This document shows, piece after piece, positions 7,951-17,223 of a stretch of DNA of 34,385 bases. The notes beneath the pieces are model-generated. The model made no database searches, was not told the DNA's origin, and saw nothing but the letters and a program-made list of their open reading frames with translations. Numbering within the stretch: the stretch's first letter is position 1; each line of letters opens with the position of its first letter. The stretch lies in assembly GCA_900552465.1 (NCBI GenBank), contig URZO01000040.1, forward strand, positions 1 to 34,385, in the 5' to 3' direction. A program made the translations under genes and the position numbers. This DNA is from an uncultured Parabacteroides sp. Its GTDB lineage: Bacteria > Bacteroidota > Bacteroidia > Bacteroidales > Tannerellaceae.

Positions 7951-8021
7951 AAAGCTCTATAACTGGAGCTTTTTCAGTATCGTAACTGACCCGTTTACGA
8001 TTTGGGATTTTTGCAAAAATA
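7951..8021 (-). promoter_or_regulatory. Precursor leader: -7 box and two hairpins
   Basis: On the minus strand, TATTTTTG (8021-8014) fits TAnnTTTG, but no good -33 box is at the right distance. Downstream come two perfect 7-bp hairpins: ATCGTAA/TTACGAT (7979-7985 with 7995-8001) and AAAGCTC/GAGCTTT (7951-7957 with 7966-7972). They may give the precursor its own transcript or stabilise a processed mRNA end. The box is short and the region A+T-rich, so chance is possible. Confidence 0.35.
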
Positions 8022-8024
8022 TTT

Positions 8025-9602
8025 TTAAACTATAGGTAATTCGTCTTCAATAAAATACCGTATATCTTTTAGACCTAATTCTGATGCCATTCGTTTTCCG
8101 TTAATAAATAATGCTGGAGTATGACTGATTTGAAGCTCTTTTCCAATATTCAAGTAACGGTTTAGTACTTCTTCCGAAATAGAATTATTTATTGGGAACT
8201 GTTTGGCCCATTCATTATAATCCATGGATTTAAACCAATCTAATAAAGCAGCCATTGTCTCTTGAGGATTATGCTTTTGTGCAAATGACAGTAAATGTGT
8301 AATAATTCGGTTACATCTTTCCCGATCACTTTTCTTGGATATAAATAGAACCTGGAATTGCAATCCTGTCTCATATATATTCAATAATTGGGCTATTTTC
8401 CTCATTGAATCTCCACAAGGCGAACAATAAGGATTCATCACTTCTGTAATTAGTAGCTCTGCATTTTTATCTCCTAATAAGATTTCATTTTCCTGATGTC
8501 CTACATCTTCTTTCGGAAGATATTGAACCAGACTTCGGATTCGCTCCGGACTACGGAGTAACCGGGAATATTGATATTGATAATTCTCAAATGAATTCTT
8601 ATTTTGAATCTGTTTTTTCAGGATAAACCAACCGCCGGAAATGAATAATCCTGTACCCAATAGTCCGATCAGACTGCTTATGGATATTTGTTTGATTAGG
8701 GAAACTGTATAAATACCGGCAAAGTAGTAGACTAAAATATCGAGTACCAGCATAATCATTACGCTTAAACATAATGGGCAGAATACTTTTAGTTTAAATG
8801 TCTGATATAAAATGGAAACAATGATGAAAGGAATACATAGTAAGGCTATACCTGCCAATACATGTATCTTTCCCGACAACTGAAAAAGGATAGTTGTGGT
8901 AAAATAGATCAATCCTAAATCCGCAAGTTTGATATTTTGTGTAATAGATGACATTCTGGAATGGGTTACTTTTTCACATCCGTTTCCGGTACTGATGGAA
9001 CATAATTTTTCTGTTGCAGCTATTTTAAAGCCCAACTCCATTGCTATCAATAAGAGGGAAAAGATAAGACCGCCGATTTTTGGTATTAGGGAATAGATAG
9101 TGGATGGTTCGGCAATATGGACTATACTGTACCCTATAAGTATACATATGAAACCGACAATCATAATAAGCCGCAGGTTACGACTGCGTTTTGTGACTTC
9201 ATTATGATATTCAAAATCTTCTTCAGCCTCTTCTTTTTCGATTTGTAACAAAACAGCAACTTCAGCCCATTGGGAAAGAAAGGTATCAACAGAATCTGAT
9301 TTTCCATCCGAATAAGTTACGTTTTTTTTATTGATCTCTTTTATCCATAGTAAATTATCTCCTTCTTCGTCTTTTAGCAGAACGATAATATTTGCTTCTG
9401 TTAGGGCATCTTTCAGTTGTTCAAAATTGATTCTGACAACTGTATTAGGAATGTCCAGATCGGTTAGGTAATCGGTAACTGTTTGTATACTTGGATAAAA
9501 AGGATGCTGTAATAATTGTCTTTTTACACCTTCTAATGTAATATGGAATCCCTTATTAGATAACTCTTTATATACTGTTTTGTAGAAATTGTCAAATCTC
9601 AT
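8025..9602 (-). CDS. Pseudo-C39 / VKOR / thioredoxin-like fusion, disulfide-forming
   Basis: A 525-residue, three-part protein. Residues 1-120 look like a C39 peptidase fold without the catalytic Cys and His (LLWIKE where NHFVVC would be), perhaps a leader-binding domain. About 143-325 is a multi-pass vitamin K epoxide reductase-type membrane domain with the cysteine pairs C201/C209 and C275/C278 (FCPLC). About 345-525 is a DsbA/thioredoxin-like domain with NPYCSPC (C393/C396) and a cis-Pro loop HTPALF. VKOR-thioredoxin pairs make disulfides using quinone as electron acceptor. Next to an eight-cysteine precursor the natural reading is oxidative folding of the core (inference). It starts 13 bp after the glycosyltransferase stop. 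All redox cysteines are intact. Confidence 0.87.
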   Translation of the reverse strand: MRFDNFYKTVYKELSNKGFHITLEGVKRQLLQHPFYPSIQTVTDYLTDLDIPNTVVRINFEQLKDALTEANIIVLLKDEEGDNLLWIKEINKKNVTYSDGKSDSVDTFLSQWAEVAVLLQIEKEEAEEDFEYHNEVTKRSRNLRLIMIVGFICILIGYSIVHIAEPSTIYSLIPKIGGLIFSLLLIAMELGFKIAATEKLCSISTGNGCEKVTHSRMSSITQNIKLADLGLIYFTTTILFQLSGKIHVLAGIALLCIPFIIVSILYQTFKLKVFCPLCLSVMIMLVLDILVYYFAGIYTVSLIKQISISSLIGLLGTGLFISGGWFILKKQIQNKNSFENYQYQYSRLLRSPERIRSLVQYLPKEDVGHQENEILLGDKNAELLITEVMNPYCSPCGDSMRKIAQLLNIYETGLQFQVLFISKKSDRERCNRIITHLLSFAQKHNPQETMAALLDWFKSMDYNEWAKQFPINNSISEEVLNRYLNIGKELQISHTPALFINGKRMASELGLKDIRYFIEDELPIV

Positions 9603-9615
9603 GATCGTTATATGA

Positions 9616-10848
9616 TTATATTGTTTGATATAAAGTTTGCATTTTCTCTTTCATACAGTCTAACGAATAGACTGCTTCGTATTGCTGTCGGCACTTTTTT
9701 CTCAATGCCTCTTCGTCTTTGTTCTTGATAGCCAGTGATAATAGCTGATAACATGCATCTATATCAAAGGTTACTTTGTCTTGATTTTCAATCGTCTTTA
9801 TTTTATATCCGTTTACTCTGTCAGAGACCATCTCGTCTAATCCGGTGGAATCGCTGGCAATAATAGGAATCCCGTGCATCATCATTTCGATTGCGACGAA
9901 ACTGCATTGTTCATGTTTGGACAGCATGACGCCGACATCCGCTATCTGATAGAATTGGTATAGTTCTTGTTTTGATAGTTTTCCGGTGAACAGTATTTTC
10001 CCCCAATCTTCTTTACATTCCTGTAAGCACTTGGAGTATTCTCCGTCACCGATAATAATAAGACGGCAATCATCCCTTTCTTGAAGTAACTTTTTAAAAG
10101 CCTGTATCAGGTAATCAACCCCTTTAATTTCATCTAATCTTCCTACGGACAATATAATTTTCTCGTCCGGACTGAGGTATAGTCTCTTTTTGAATGCTTT
10201 TTTCTCATCCAGTGTCAGAAATATTGTTTCATCTTTTAATCCATTATAGATTAATGATAGTTTGTTCTCTGGAATCTGGTAATCTGAAATCAGAAGATTC
10301 TTGGCATATTGAGCCAAACAGATAATATGATCTGCACTTTTCAGGAAAGCGACATCTTGTTTATATGTTGTCAGGGTCTCCTTTTCTACTGTTTCAGTCA
10401 GTTCATTCGAATTTTTATATATAATCTCCCTGAAGAACTGCGTGTTTCCATTTAGAGGAAAACACCAGTTGAAATAGTGGATACCCAATATAATTTTACA
10501 ATTCGGCCAATATTCTCTTAATAAAGTAAACATTTTCTCGTACCGGAAATGATTAAAATGGAATATAATCTTGTTTTCAGGATCGATGAAATCGGATAGC
10601 AGGTAGACACTATTGATAAAATAGGTCTCATCACATTTGCCTTCCGTATATTTTAGTTGATTACGGGGTATGTAGAATTCCCGTATATTGTTGTTCTGTA
10701 TAATGGTAAATTCGGGTTTGTCCGAATAGTAATTGACAATATTGATTTGGAACTCATTATCCAAACAGGCAATAAGTTGCTGTATATAAGTTCCGATGCC
10801 ATATATGGCAGCCCGGCTTATTTCGTTGAAAATGAATAGTTGTATCAT
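9616..10848 (-). CDS. GT4-type glycosyltransferase of the RiPP operon
   Basis: A 410-residue GT-B glycosyltransferase. The N-terminal half has an acceptor-side fold with a glycine-rich start (YGIGTYIQQL). The C-terminal half has SVGRLDEIKGVDYLIQAF and the retaining-enzyme E-x7-E motif (EQCSFVAIE), typical of GT4. It overlaps the LanC-like stop by 4 bp (ATGA), so the two are probably translationally coupled. From memory, a GT4 group (TIGR04157-like) recurs in Bacteroidetes clusters with GG leaders, which fits here. It may glycosylate the peptide, for example on Ser/Thr or Cys of the core, but the sugar and target are unknown. No signal peptide is visible, so it acts in the cytoplasm. Confidence 0.85.
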   Translation of the reverse strand: MIQLFIFNEISRAAIYGIGTYIQQLIACLDNEFQINIVNYYSDKPEFTIIQNNNIREFYIPRNQLKYTEGKCDETYFINSVYLLSDFIDPENKIIFHFNHFRYEKMFTLLREYWPNCKIILGIHYFNWCFPLNGNTQFFREIIYKNSNELTETVEKETLTTYKQDVAFLKSADHIICLAQYAKNLLISDYQIPENKLSLIYNGLKDETIFLTLDEKKAFKKRLYLSPDEKIILSVGRLDEIKGVDYLIQAFKKLLQERDDCRLIIIGDGEYSKCLQECKEDWGKILFTGKLSKQELYQFYQIADVGVMLSKHEQCSFVAIEMMMHGIPIIASDSTGLDEMVSDRVNGYKIKTIENQDKVTFDIDACYQLLSLAIKNKDEEALRKKCRQQYEAVYSLDCMKEKMQTLYQTI

Positions 10849-11558
10849 GACAGTATATTTTTAAGTCCGATACCGGCACTTCCGTTTTTTAATCCGAAAG
10901 GTAAATAGATAAACTCTTCATCCATCATAGGAACGGATGAAAGTATAATATTGGGTAACAGTTTGTTGACTGTGAATTTGATGTCTTCGTGTTTTATCCA
11001 GTTCATAAATAACGAACTGAAATGGCCTAAATCGGTTTGTTGCGTGCATTCCGCTTGGGCCACCTTATGCCAGCTCTCTAAATAGGATGGGGTAAAAGGG
11101 ATATCTTCTTTTTTTCTTTTTGGTGAAAATAATCGGGTTATTATATAGAAGAGTATACCGGCAGCTCCAGTTTCAAAGCTCTTATCGCAGAGATATAAGG
11201 GATCGCGTTCCATTATTTTAGCATCGATCCCTGCAAGAACTTCATTGGAGTTTCCTTCTAAAAAGTTGTTCTGAAGGAGATATTCCATACTCCAACCGAT
11301 ACCGCACAGTCCATTTTTGAAGTTGATGGGAGTCTCCGTATGGATTTCTGCGTAAATCTCGTCTAATAATTTCCCCGCAAAATCATCGTAAATTTTCTTT
11401 TGAGCATACCGTGCGAAGTGGGCGAAGAAAATTAGAATTCCCATTTTTCCGTCGTATAGACCAAGATTATCAGTGTAGCTGCTATTTATTATTAGGTGGC
11501 GGGCTATGCGGAAGATATTATCATCTTTATTAGAGAAACATTTATTCATATAAACCAT
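10845..11558 (-). CDS. LanC-like protein of the RiPP operon
   Basis: A 237-residue protein with the repeated Gly-rich helix starts of LanC-type alpha/alpha barrels: GLYDGKMGILIFFAHFAR (about 33-50), NGLCGIGWSMEYL (82-94), SFETGAAGILFYI (127-139) and GLKNGSAGIGL (222-232). LanC proteins cyclise dehydrated Ser/Thr with Cys, but the usual zinc-ligand Cys-His-Gly motif is not visible, no dehydratase is encoded nearby, and the protein is shorter than canonical LanC (about 400 residues). It may be a structural or partner protein rather than a cyclase. The reading frame looks intact and reaches a final barrel repeat, so the short length may be normal for the subfamily. A second ATG at 11549 is possible. 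It is the first gene of the operon, 65 bp after the susD1 stop. Confidence 0.78.
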   Translation of the reverse strand: MVYMNKCFSNKDDNIFRIARHLIINSSYTDNLGLYDGKMGILIFFAHFARYAQKKIYDDFAGKLLDEIYAEIHTETPINFKNGLCGIGWSMEYLLQNNFLEGNSNEVLAGIDAKIMERDPLYLCDKSFETGAAGILFYIITRLFSPKRKKEDIPFTPSYLESWHKVAQAECTQQTDLGHFSSLFMNWIKHEDIKFTVNKLLPNIILSSVPMMDEEFIYLPFGLKNGSAGIGLKNILS

Positions 11559-11573
11559 ATTTTAAGATTAATT

Positions 11574-11597
11574 GGGGCAGAGAAATTTCCCTGCCCC
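11574..11597 (-). terminator. Weak hairpin between susD1 and the RiPP operon
   Basis: GGGGCAG (11574-11580) and CTGCCCC (11591-11597) form a 7-bp stem with a 10-nt loop. On the minus strand the stem is followed by AATTAATCTT, not a U-tract. The matching site after susD3 (22838-22872) has an 11-bp stem and seven Ts. This one is therefore probably leaky, or an RNA-processing or stability element. Confidence 0.5.
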
Positions 11598-11623
11598 TTG
11601 TTTATAATATCGGCTAACCGGTT

Positions 11624-13558
11624 TTATTCGAAACCAGGGTTCTGCAGCACTGCCGGATTACGCAATGTTTCTTCCAGTTTGATAGGAGCGAAGTACATCT
11701 TGTTATCCCACTTACGTTTCTCAATGTAATTCAGGTTGAGGACAGTCCAGGTATAGTCGTATACCGTTTCGTCATGCAAATAAGGCAATGTTGCGGTCTT
11801 GCCCGGTTTCAGACGACCGATAATCGTAACACCCGTCAACTTCTTGTTGCCTGATTCCGGAGCAGTCATCCAACGGCGCAGGTCGTAGTAACGGGAATGT
11901 TCGTAAGCCAGTTCGACGCGGCGTTCATGGCGCAGGAAGTCACGCAAGTCGTTTTGGTTGAAAGCCTTTCCACGGACAGTCAAAGTTGCCTTTGTGTCCG
12001 GACGTCCGATACGGGAACGGATGGCATCCAGGTAGGTGACTGCTTCATCCAGTTTGTTCAGCTCAATGCAGGCCTCGGCAGCAATCAGGTACATTTCGGC
12101 CAAACGAATGTAGGGCATCGGGTTGGTCTGGTAATTATGTTCGGTAGCAGCTACCGTACCGTCAATTAATTTCCGTTCCAGATAGCCGGTGTATGTTCCG
12201 TTCCAGTTTTCGATATTGGACATACGGGTATCTACACCTACCATACCATTGAATTTTTGCTTTTTGATGGCATTGTTATCATCGTCCACTGATTGTATCG
12301 CGTCGACTTCCGAGCCGCCACTGCTCAATTCGTAGTAGCCGAATTGCAGGTTACCCAGCGGAGTCGCGTCGAACACGGCTCCATCAGCAGCTCTGGGGCG
12401 TCCCCATTCTGCTCCGTCGTAACCTATCGTTGCATAGAAACGCGGTTCACGGTTCAAATATGGATTTACAGTCGTTTCTTCACCGGCATTCAGGAAGGTT
12501 GTCGGGACTTTTCCGTCTTCCATCTCGAACGCCATAGCCAAATTATGTGTCGGAGCTGTTCCGGCCCAGTTGTGGTATCCATTCGGACCATGCAACAGGG
12601 CTACGCGGTTACGAACCCAGTTGTCTGCATCCTTATCTTTGTTGATGTACTGTTTGGACCAGATTGTCTCTTCGTTGTTCGAAATAATGATGTTGTGGAA
12701 TTTTTCTCCGATTTCCTTGATTGTAGCCGCATTACAGTCGATCAGCGAGTAGTTGCCGTCATTGATTACATCTTTAGCGGCATCCAATGCTTGCTGGTAC
12801 AAAGCCTGGCGGTCGCCGGTGTATTGGTTGCATGCCAGCGTATTGACAGAACGGTCTGCGAACAGCGGACTGGCAACATGCAGTAATAAACGGGCTTTCA
12901 ATGCTTTGGCTGCCCCACGGGTCGCACGGCCAAAGTTTGTACCGGTCTGTTGTTCCGGCAATAAGCTGACGGCTTGTTCGATATCTTTCAGGATGAAATC
13001 CATTACTTCGGCTACACTGGAACGTGGCAGGCTCATTTCGGAAGCCTCTTCGATGCTGTACACATGGTCAACGATAGGCACACCGCCGAAACCACGGAGC
13101 ATTTCCGTGTAGATATAGGCCCGGAGGAAATAGGTTTCCCCTTTCAGTATATTTAAGTCAACACCTGTTTTTTCGGGTACGTTGTCTATATTCTCCAATA
13201 CCAGATTGGCACGATAGATTGCTTGGTACTGTTTGCTCCATTTGAATGGACAGTCGTCACGATCGTATGCTCCCAGGTTACTGGGCGAAACGGTCGCTTC
13301 GTTGATATCACGGCATCCATACACGTGTGTAAAGAATGCATCGTCTGTCCATGCAGCGGGGTTTACCTCTTGTGCGATGTCACACACATACGAGTAGACA
13401 TCATTGACAACCGTTCTGGTCAGATCGGCATCCGCCCAAACGGCTGCTTCATCATACTGGTCTTCCGGTGTCAGATCCATGAAGTCTGAACAAGCGCTGA
13501 ACGAAAGTGTCAGCCCGGCTGCTGCCGAAAGGCATATATATTTTAGTTTCGTCTTCAT
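11624..13558 (-). CDS. SusD-like outer-membrane lipoprotein, pair 1
   Basis: A 644-residue RagB/SusD-family nutrient-binding lipoprotein, the lid of the SusCD transporter. It has a type II signal peptide with lipobox LSFSAC (Cys23) followed by SDFMDL. The C-terminal RagB/SusD region has RHERRVELAYEHSRYYDLRRW and ends KMYFAPIKLEETLRNPAVLQNPGFE, as in most family members. It starts 12 nt after the SusC1 stop. It is larger than SusD itself (about 550). It is near-identical to the pair 3 protein (22903-24837) and clearly related to pair 2. The ligand (glycan or peptide) cannot be told; no enzyme gene accompanies the pair. Confidence 0.95.
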   Translation of the reverse strand: MKTKLKYICLSAAAGLTLSFSACSDFMDLTPEDQYDEAAVWADADLTRTVVNDVYSYVCDIAQEVNPAAWTDDAFFTHVYGCRDINEATVSPSNLGAYDRDDCPFKWSKQYQAIYRANLVLENIDNVPEKTGVDLNILKGETYFLRAYIYTEMLRGFGGVPIVDHVYSIEEASEMSLPRSSVAEVMDFILKDIEQAVSLLPEQQTGTNFGRATRGAAKALKARLLLHVASPLFADRSVNTLACNQYTGDRQALYQQALDAAKDVINDGNYSLIDCNAATIKEIGEKFHNIIISNNEETIWSKQYINKDKDADNWVRNRVALLHGPNGYHNWAGTAPTHNLAMAFEMEDGKVPTTFLNAGEETTVNPYLNREPRFYATIGYDGAEWGRPRAADGAVFDATPLGNLQFGYYELSSGGSEVDAIQSVDDDNNAIKKQKFNGMVGVDTRMSNIENWNGTYTGYLERKLIDGTVAATEHNYQTNPMPYIRLAEMYLIAAEACIELNKLDEAVTYLDAIRSRIGRPDTKATLTVRGKAFNQNDLRDFLRHERRVELAYEHSRYYDLRRWMTAPESGNKKLTGVTIIGRLKPGKTATLPYLHDETVYDYTWTVLNLNYIEKRKWDNKMYFAPIKLEETLRNPAVLQNPGFE

Positions 13559-13570
13559 AATTATTACGTT

Positions 13571-16500
13571 TTAAAATGTTGCTTGAACTCCAAAGTTGAT
13601 GATTTTTCTCAAAGGATAATCCCCTAAGTCTTTACTACGCTGTTCCGGGTCGGCATCGTTTACACCGTCGATGGTCAACAGGTTACTGCCGTTTGCATAG
13701 AGGCGCAGATTGGAAATACCCGCTTTCTTCAGCCCTTCGAGACGGAAGGTGTAGCCTAACTCGATGTTTTTCAGACGCAGGTAATCTGCGTTTCTCAGGA
13801 AGTAGGTGTTATCGTTGTTGATCCAATACTGGTTTTCACGGTCCCAGGTACGGGGTCCTTCCGAGTATGGATTCTCCGGTGTCCAACGTTTGTCGAAGTC
13901 ACTCTTCAGGAAGTTACCGATCAAACCGGACCAAGTCTCGATGTACACCTGGGCACCTGTTGCACCCTGCCATAACATCATCAAGTCCCAACCCTTCCAT
14001 CTTGCTGTCAGTGTCAGACCGGCCACGAATCTCGGTTCCTGGTTCTTCTCCGGACGGACACGGTCCAAACCGTCGATTTTACCGTCGCCGTTCATATCTT
14101 TGAAACGGATATCACCCGGAACGGTGTTGTCTGAATACAACAGACCTTTTGCCCGTGCTTCATCTACTTCTGCCTGGGTATGGAAGATACCGTCTGCTAC
14201 ATAGAACAACAGATCGCGGCTACCTACCGGTCTGCCTGTTGAGAACTGGTATTCAGGAACATTCTGCACTTCATCCCAGAAAGTAATTTTGTTTCTTGCA
14301 TACGTCATGTTCAGAGATGCTCCGTATTCAACTTCACCGATTTTATCCTGCCAACTGACCAAAGATTCGAAACCGCGGTTTTTCATTTCACCTAAGTTCT
14401 CACGCGGCAACGTGATACCGGTAATTTCTGGCAGGGATGCGTTACGGGAGATCAGCATATTCGTACGTTTGTGATAGAATACGTCCGTTTCCCAGCTTAA
14501 GCGGTTCTGCAGGAATTTGAAGTCCAAACCGAGGTTGTAAGTCGTACCGACTTCCCACGTGATATTCGGATTCGGGGTACGGCTCGGATACAGACGTTTG
14601 TTTTCAGCGCCACCGAATACGGTACCGTTACCGTTGAATGCGTATGTTGTCAGATACTGGATAGAGTGGTCGTAGTTGTTACTTGCATCCACAAGGGCAT
14701 CGTTACCGGTTTGTGAGACAGAACCACGCAGTTTGAAGTAGTCGATGAAGCGGACATTTTCTTTCCACCATCCCTCTTCGGATGCGCGCCATGCAACAGA
14801 GACGCCAGGGAAGAAACCGTAACGTTCATTTTTCGGGAATCGGTAAGAACCGTCAGCACGCCAAACGAATTCGAGCAGATAACGTTCCATATAGTTGTAA
14901 GATACACGACCGAAATAGTTCAGACGAGTCTCTTTCCATGAGTAACCGTTTGCCATCTGGCCATCTTGGCCACCTAAGTTCAGTTCCGGTTTTGCATCGG
15001 AGATGAACCCCTGGCGATAGGCGAATGTCTCTTCATATTGTTTCTTTTGGGCTTCCATACCGAATGTTATACCGAATGTATGTTGTCCGAATGTGCGGTT
15101 GTAGTCGATCAGGCCGTTAACCATCCAGCCGAGTTGCTCGGTGTGTTTACGTTCCAGAGTCGGAGCATCCATCCACTGCTTGGAGGCACTCAATCCGGAG
15201 CTGTCTTCGTTTACACCGTCCCAAGAATACAGGTAAACAGGTTTTTCCATTTTTCTGCGATTCATGAAATGGATATCATAAGATGCATTACCACGTAATG
15301 TCAGACCTTCGATCCAGGGTATTTTGACGTTTACGGCCAGGTTGTTTTGGATATACTGGTCTTTATAGTGGTCGAAACCGGCCAGGTCTGTACTGGTTAC
15401 AGCCGGATTGTCACCACGTTCGATAGCCGGTCCGGGTTCTCCTGTCGGCCACCATGCCGGTTGGTCCGGACGGGTACGACGTGCATTACCGAAGATATCG
15501 CCGGCACCTTTAGCCGGATATTTGGTGTCTTGCAGACGGGCTGTTATTCCGAGCTGGAAGTCTACATATTGGCTGGTTTTGACGTCTAAGTTCGTACGCA
15601 AGCTGTACTGGTCGTAGCGGTTAGCGGAGTTTTTGTACAGACCGTCTTCACCGTTTGCGCCGAAGTTGGCATAATACTTAACCTTGTCCGTACCGCCGGA
15701 TACGCCTATATCAGCCCGATACAGCGGAGAAGCTGTTTTGACAATTTCGTCGAACCAGTCGGTATCCGGGTATTTCCACGGGTCAGCGTGTGTACGGAAT
15801 CCTTCGAGCTGTTCTTCGGAGAAAGAACCCGGAAGCACTTCGTTCAACATCGTGGCATATTCGTATGAATTAGCCATCTTCGGTATGCGGGTCGGTTGCG
15901 AAAAACCTGCGCTTGCATTGAATGAAACAACTGGCTTGCCTTCCTTACCGCGCTTGGTGGTAATCAAGACTACACCGTTGGCAGCACGGGCACCGTAGAT
16001 AGCAGCGGCGGCGTCTTTCAAAACGGAGATAGATTCGATTTCCGTCGGGTTCAAACGGTTCATACCACCGTCACGGTCGGGCACACCGTCGATAACAATC
16101 AACGGGTCATTACTACCTAAAGAGTTTGTACCGCGGATGCGGATTGTCGTTCCGCCACCACCCGGTTCGTCAGCAGTCTGGAACCCGATGACACCCGGCA
16201 TACGACCGACAATACTGTTTGACAGGTTGGTTGTCGGAGAAGCCTTTAGTTCTTCACCGGATACACTGGCCACAGAACCAGTAACGGTTACTTTTTTCTG
16301 TACACCGTAACCGACTACTACGACCTCTTCCAGTCTTTGTGTGTCTTCTTTTAGCGTTACATTGATCGATGATTGATTACCGACTGCAATTTCTTGTGTT
16401 TGATAGCCGATATAAGAAAAAACGACAGTAGAATTGGAGGGTACCTCCAGCGTATAATTACCGTCGATATCGGTAATTATACCGATTGTAGTCCCTTTTA

Positions 16501-16654
16501 CTGAAACGTTAACACCGATGAGGGGTTCACCGGTCGCATCCACAACAGTACCTCTGATGGTTTTTTGCTGTGCGAACGCCGTCGCTGTAAACATGACGCA
16601 AAGCAAAAAGCAGCCAAGCGTCCTAAAAAGATGGTTTAAAGAATATCTTTCCAT
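13571..16654 (-). CDS. SusC-like TonB-dependent transporter, pair 1
   Basis: A 1027-residue SusC/RagA-family outer-membrane transporter. The signal peptide is cleaved near Ala28 (TATAFA-QQ). A CarboxypepD-regulatory-like domain spans about 31-106 (GTVVDATGEPLIGVNVSVKG), the TonB box is EEVVVVGYG (109-117), then comes the plug (IRIRGTNSLGSNDPLIVIDGVP...) and a beta-barrel ending in Phe (NFGVQATF). No STN domain is present, so it does not signal directly to an anti-sigma factor. Nearly the same sequence occurs in pair 3 (24850-27933); differences are scattered and mostly conservative. Its leader carries a hairpin at 16696-16711 and a promoter near 16862-16892. Confidence 0.95.
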   Translation of the reverse strand: MERYSLNHLFRTLGCFLLCVMFTATAFAQQKTIRGTVVDATGEPLIGVNVSVKGTTIGIITDIDGNYTLEVPSNSTVVFSYIGYQTQEIAVGNQSSINVTLKEDTQRLEEVVVVGYGVQKKVTVTGSVASVSGEELKASPTTNLSNSIVGRMPGVIGFQTADEPGGGGTTIRIRGTNSLGSNDPLIVIDGVPDRDGGMNRLNPTEIESISVLKDAAAAIYGARAANGVVLITTKRGKEGKPVVSFNASAGFSQPTRIPKMANSYEYATMLNEVLPGSFSEEQLEGFRTHADPWKYPDTDWFDEIVKTASPLYRADIGVSGGTDKVKYYANFGANGEDGLYKNSANRYDQYSLRTNLDVKTSQYVDFQLGITARLQDTKYPAKGAGDIFGNARRTRPDQPAWWPTGEPGPAIERGDNPAVTSTDLAGFDHYKDQYIQNNLAVNVKIPWIEGLTLRGNASYDIHFMNRRKMEKPVYLYSWDGVNEDSSGLSASKQWMDAPTLERKHTEQLGWMVNGLIDYNRTFGQHTFGITFGMEAQKKQYEETFAYRQGFISDAKPELNLGGQDGQMANGYSWKETRLNYFGRVSYNYMERYLLEFVWRADGSYRFPKNERYGFFPGVSVAWRASEEGWWKENVRFIDYFKLRGSVSQTGNDALVDASNNYDHSIQYLTTYAFNGNGTVFGGAENKRLYPSRTPNPNITWEVGTTYNLGLDFKFLQNRLSWETDVFYHKRTNMLISRNASLPEITGITLPRENLGEMKNRGFESLVSWQDKIGEVEYGASLNMTYARNKITFWDEVQNVPEYQFSTGRPVGSRDLLFYVADGIFHTQAEVDEARAKGLLYSDNTVPGDIRFKDMNGDGKIDGLDRVRPEKNQEPRFVAGLTLTARWKGWDLMMLWQGATGAQVYIETWSGLIGNFLKSDFDKRWTPENPYSEGPRTWDRENQYWINNDNTYFLRNADYLRLKNIELGYTFRLEGLKKAGISNLRLYANGSNLLTIDGVNDADPEQRSKDLGDYPLRKIINFGVQATF

Positions 16655-16695
16655 GTTTTTGTGATATTAAATGAATATAAGGTTAAAAACATTCT

Positions 16696-16711
16696 GGATA
16701 ATGACTTATCC
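16696..16711 (-). promoter_or_regulatory. susC1 leader hairpin (attenuator candidate)
   Basis: GGATAA, loop TGAC, TTATCC: a perfect 6-bp stem with a tetraloop. On the minus strand it is followed by AGAATGTTTTTAACC, about 40 nt before the start codon. It matches in position and shape, but not in sequence, the hairpins before susC2 and susC3. Confidence 0.5.
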
Positions 16712-16861
16712 GTTTGGTAAATAAATGATAGAACTATGTTCTCATAGGCAATAATTGTTTAATTAGACATGTATGTGTGAATGATAATTGTATGAAAGAA
16801 TCTTTACCTGGTCGCATAAAACTTAATTTTTAGGTTAACATTTAAAAACTTAAATCCGGAA

Positions 16862-16892
16862 CAAATGTGAGCAAAAAGCTAGTAGTATCAAA
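16862..16892 (-). promoter_or_regulatory. susC1 promoter, degenerate -7
   Basis: On the minus strand, TTTG (16892-16889), 19 bp, then CACATTTG (16869-16862). This keeps the spacing of the susC2 and susC3 promoters but has C for T at the first -7 position, so it may be weaker. The leader would be about 200 nt. Confidence 0.45.
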
Positions 16893-17223
16893 ATAAATGT
16901 ATAAAAATGTTTATGTTTGCAATTCTTTATTGCGGGTTGTAATTACCGATATCGATAGGTTTAAGTTAGTAAAGATTGTATTTTAAGCGTGTTATGGTTT
17001 GTCTGGTGGATTGTGTTGTTTTATGTTTTGCAATAAAACATAAAATTCCGGAATGTGGTTCGGACTCGGTTATGATTTAAATTTAATTTAAATATTTGTA
17101 TTTAAGGATGATGGTTAACTGTTTTATTGTTACAAGCACTCCGTGACATCAGCGGAAAAATAGAACGTACAGCTCGGGTTATCGAGCAGACCCTCTGAAG
17201 ATCTTGACAAGTTTACAGAGAAT

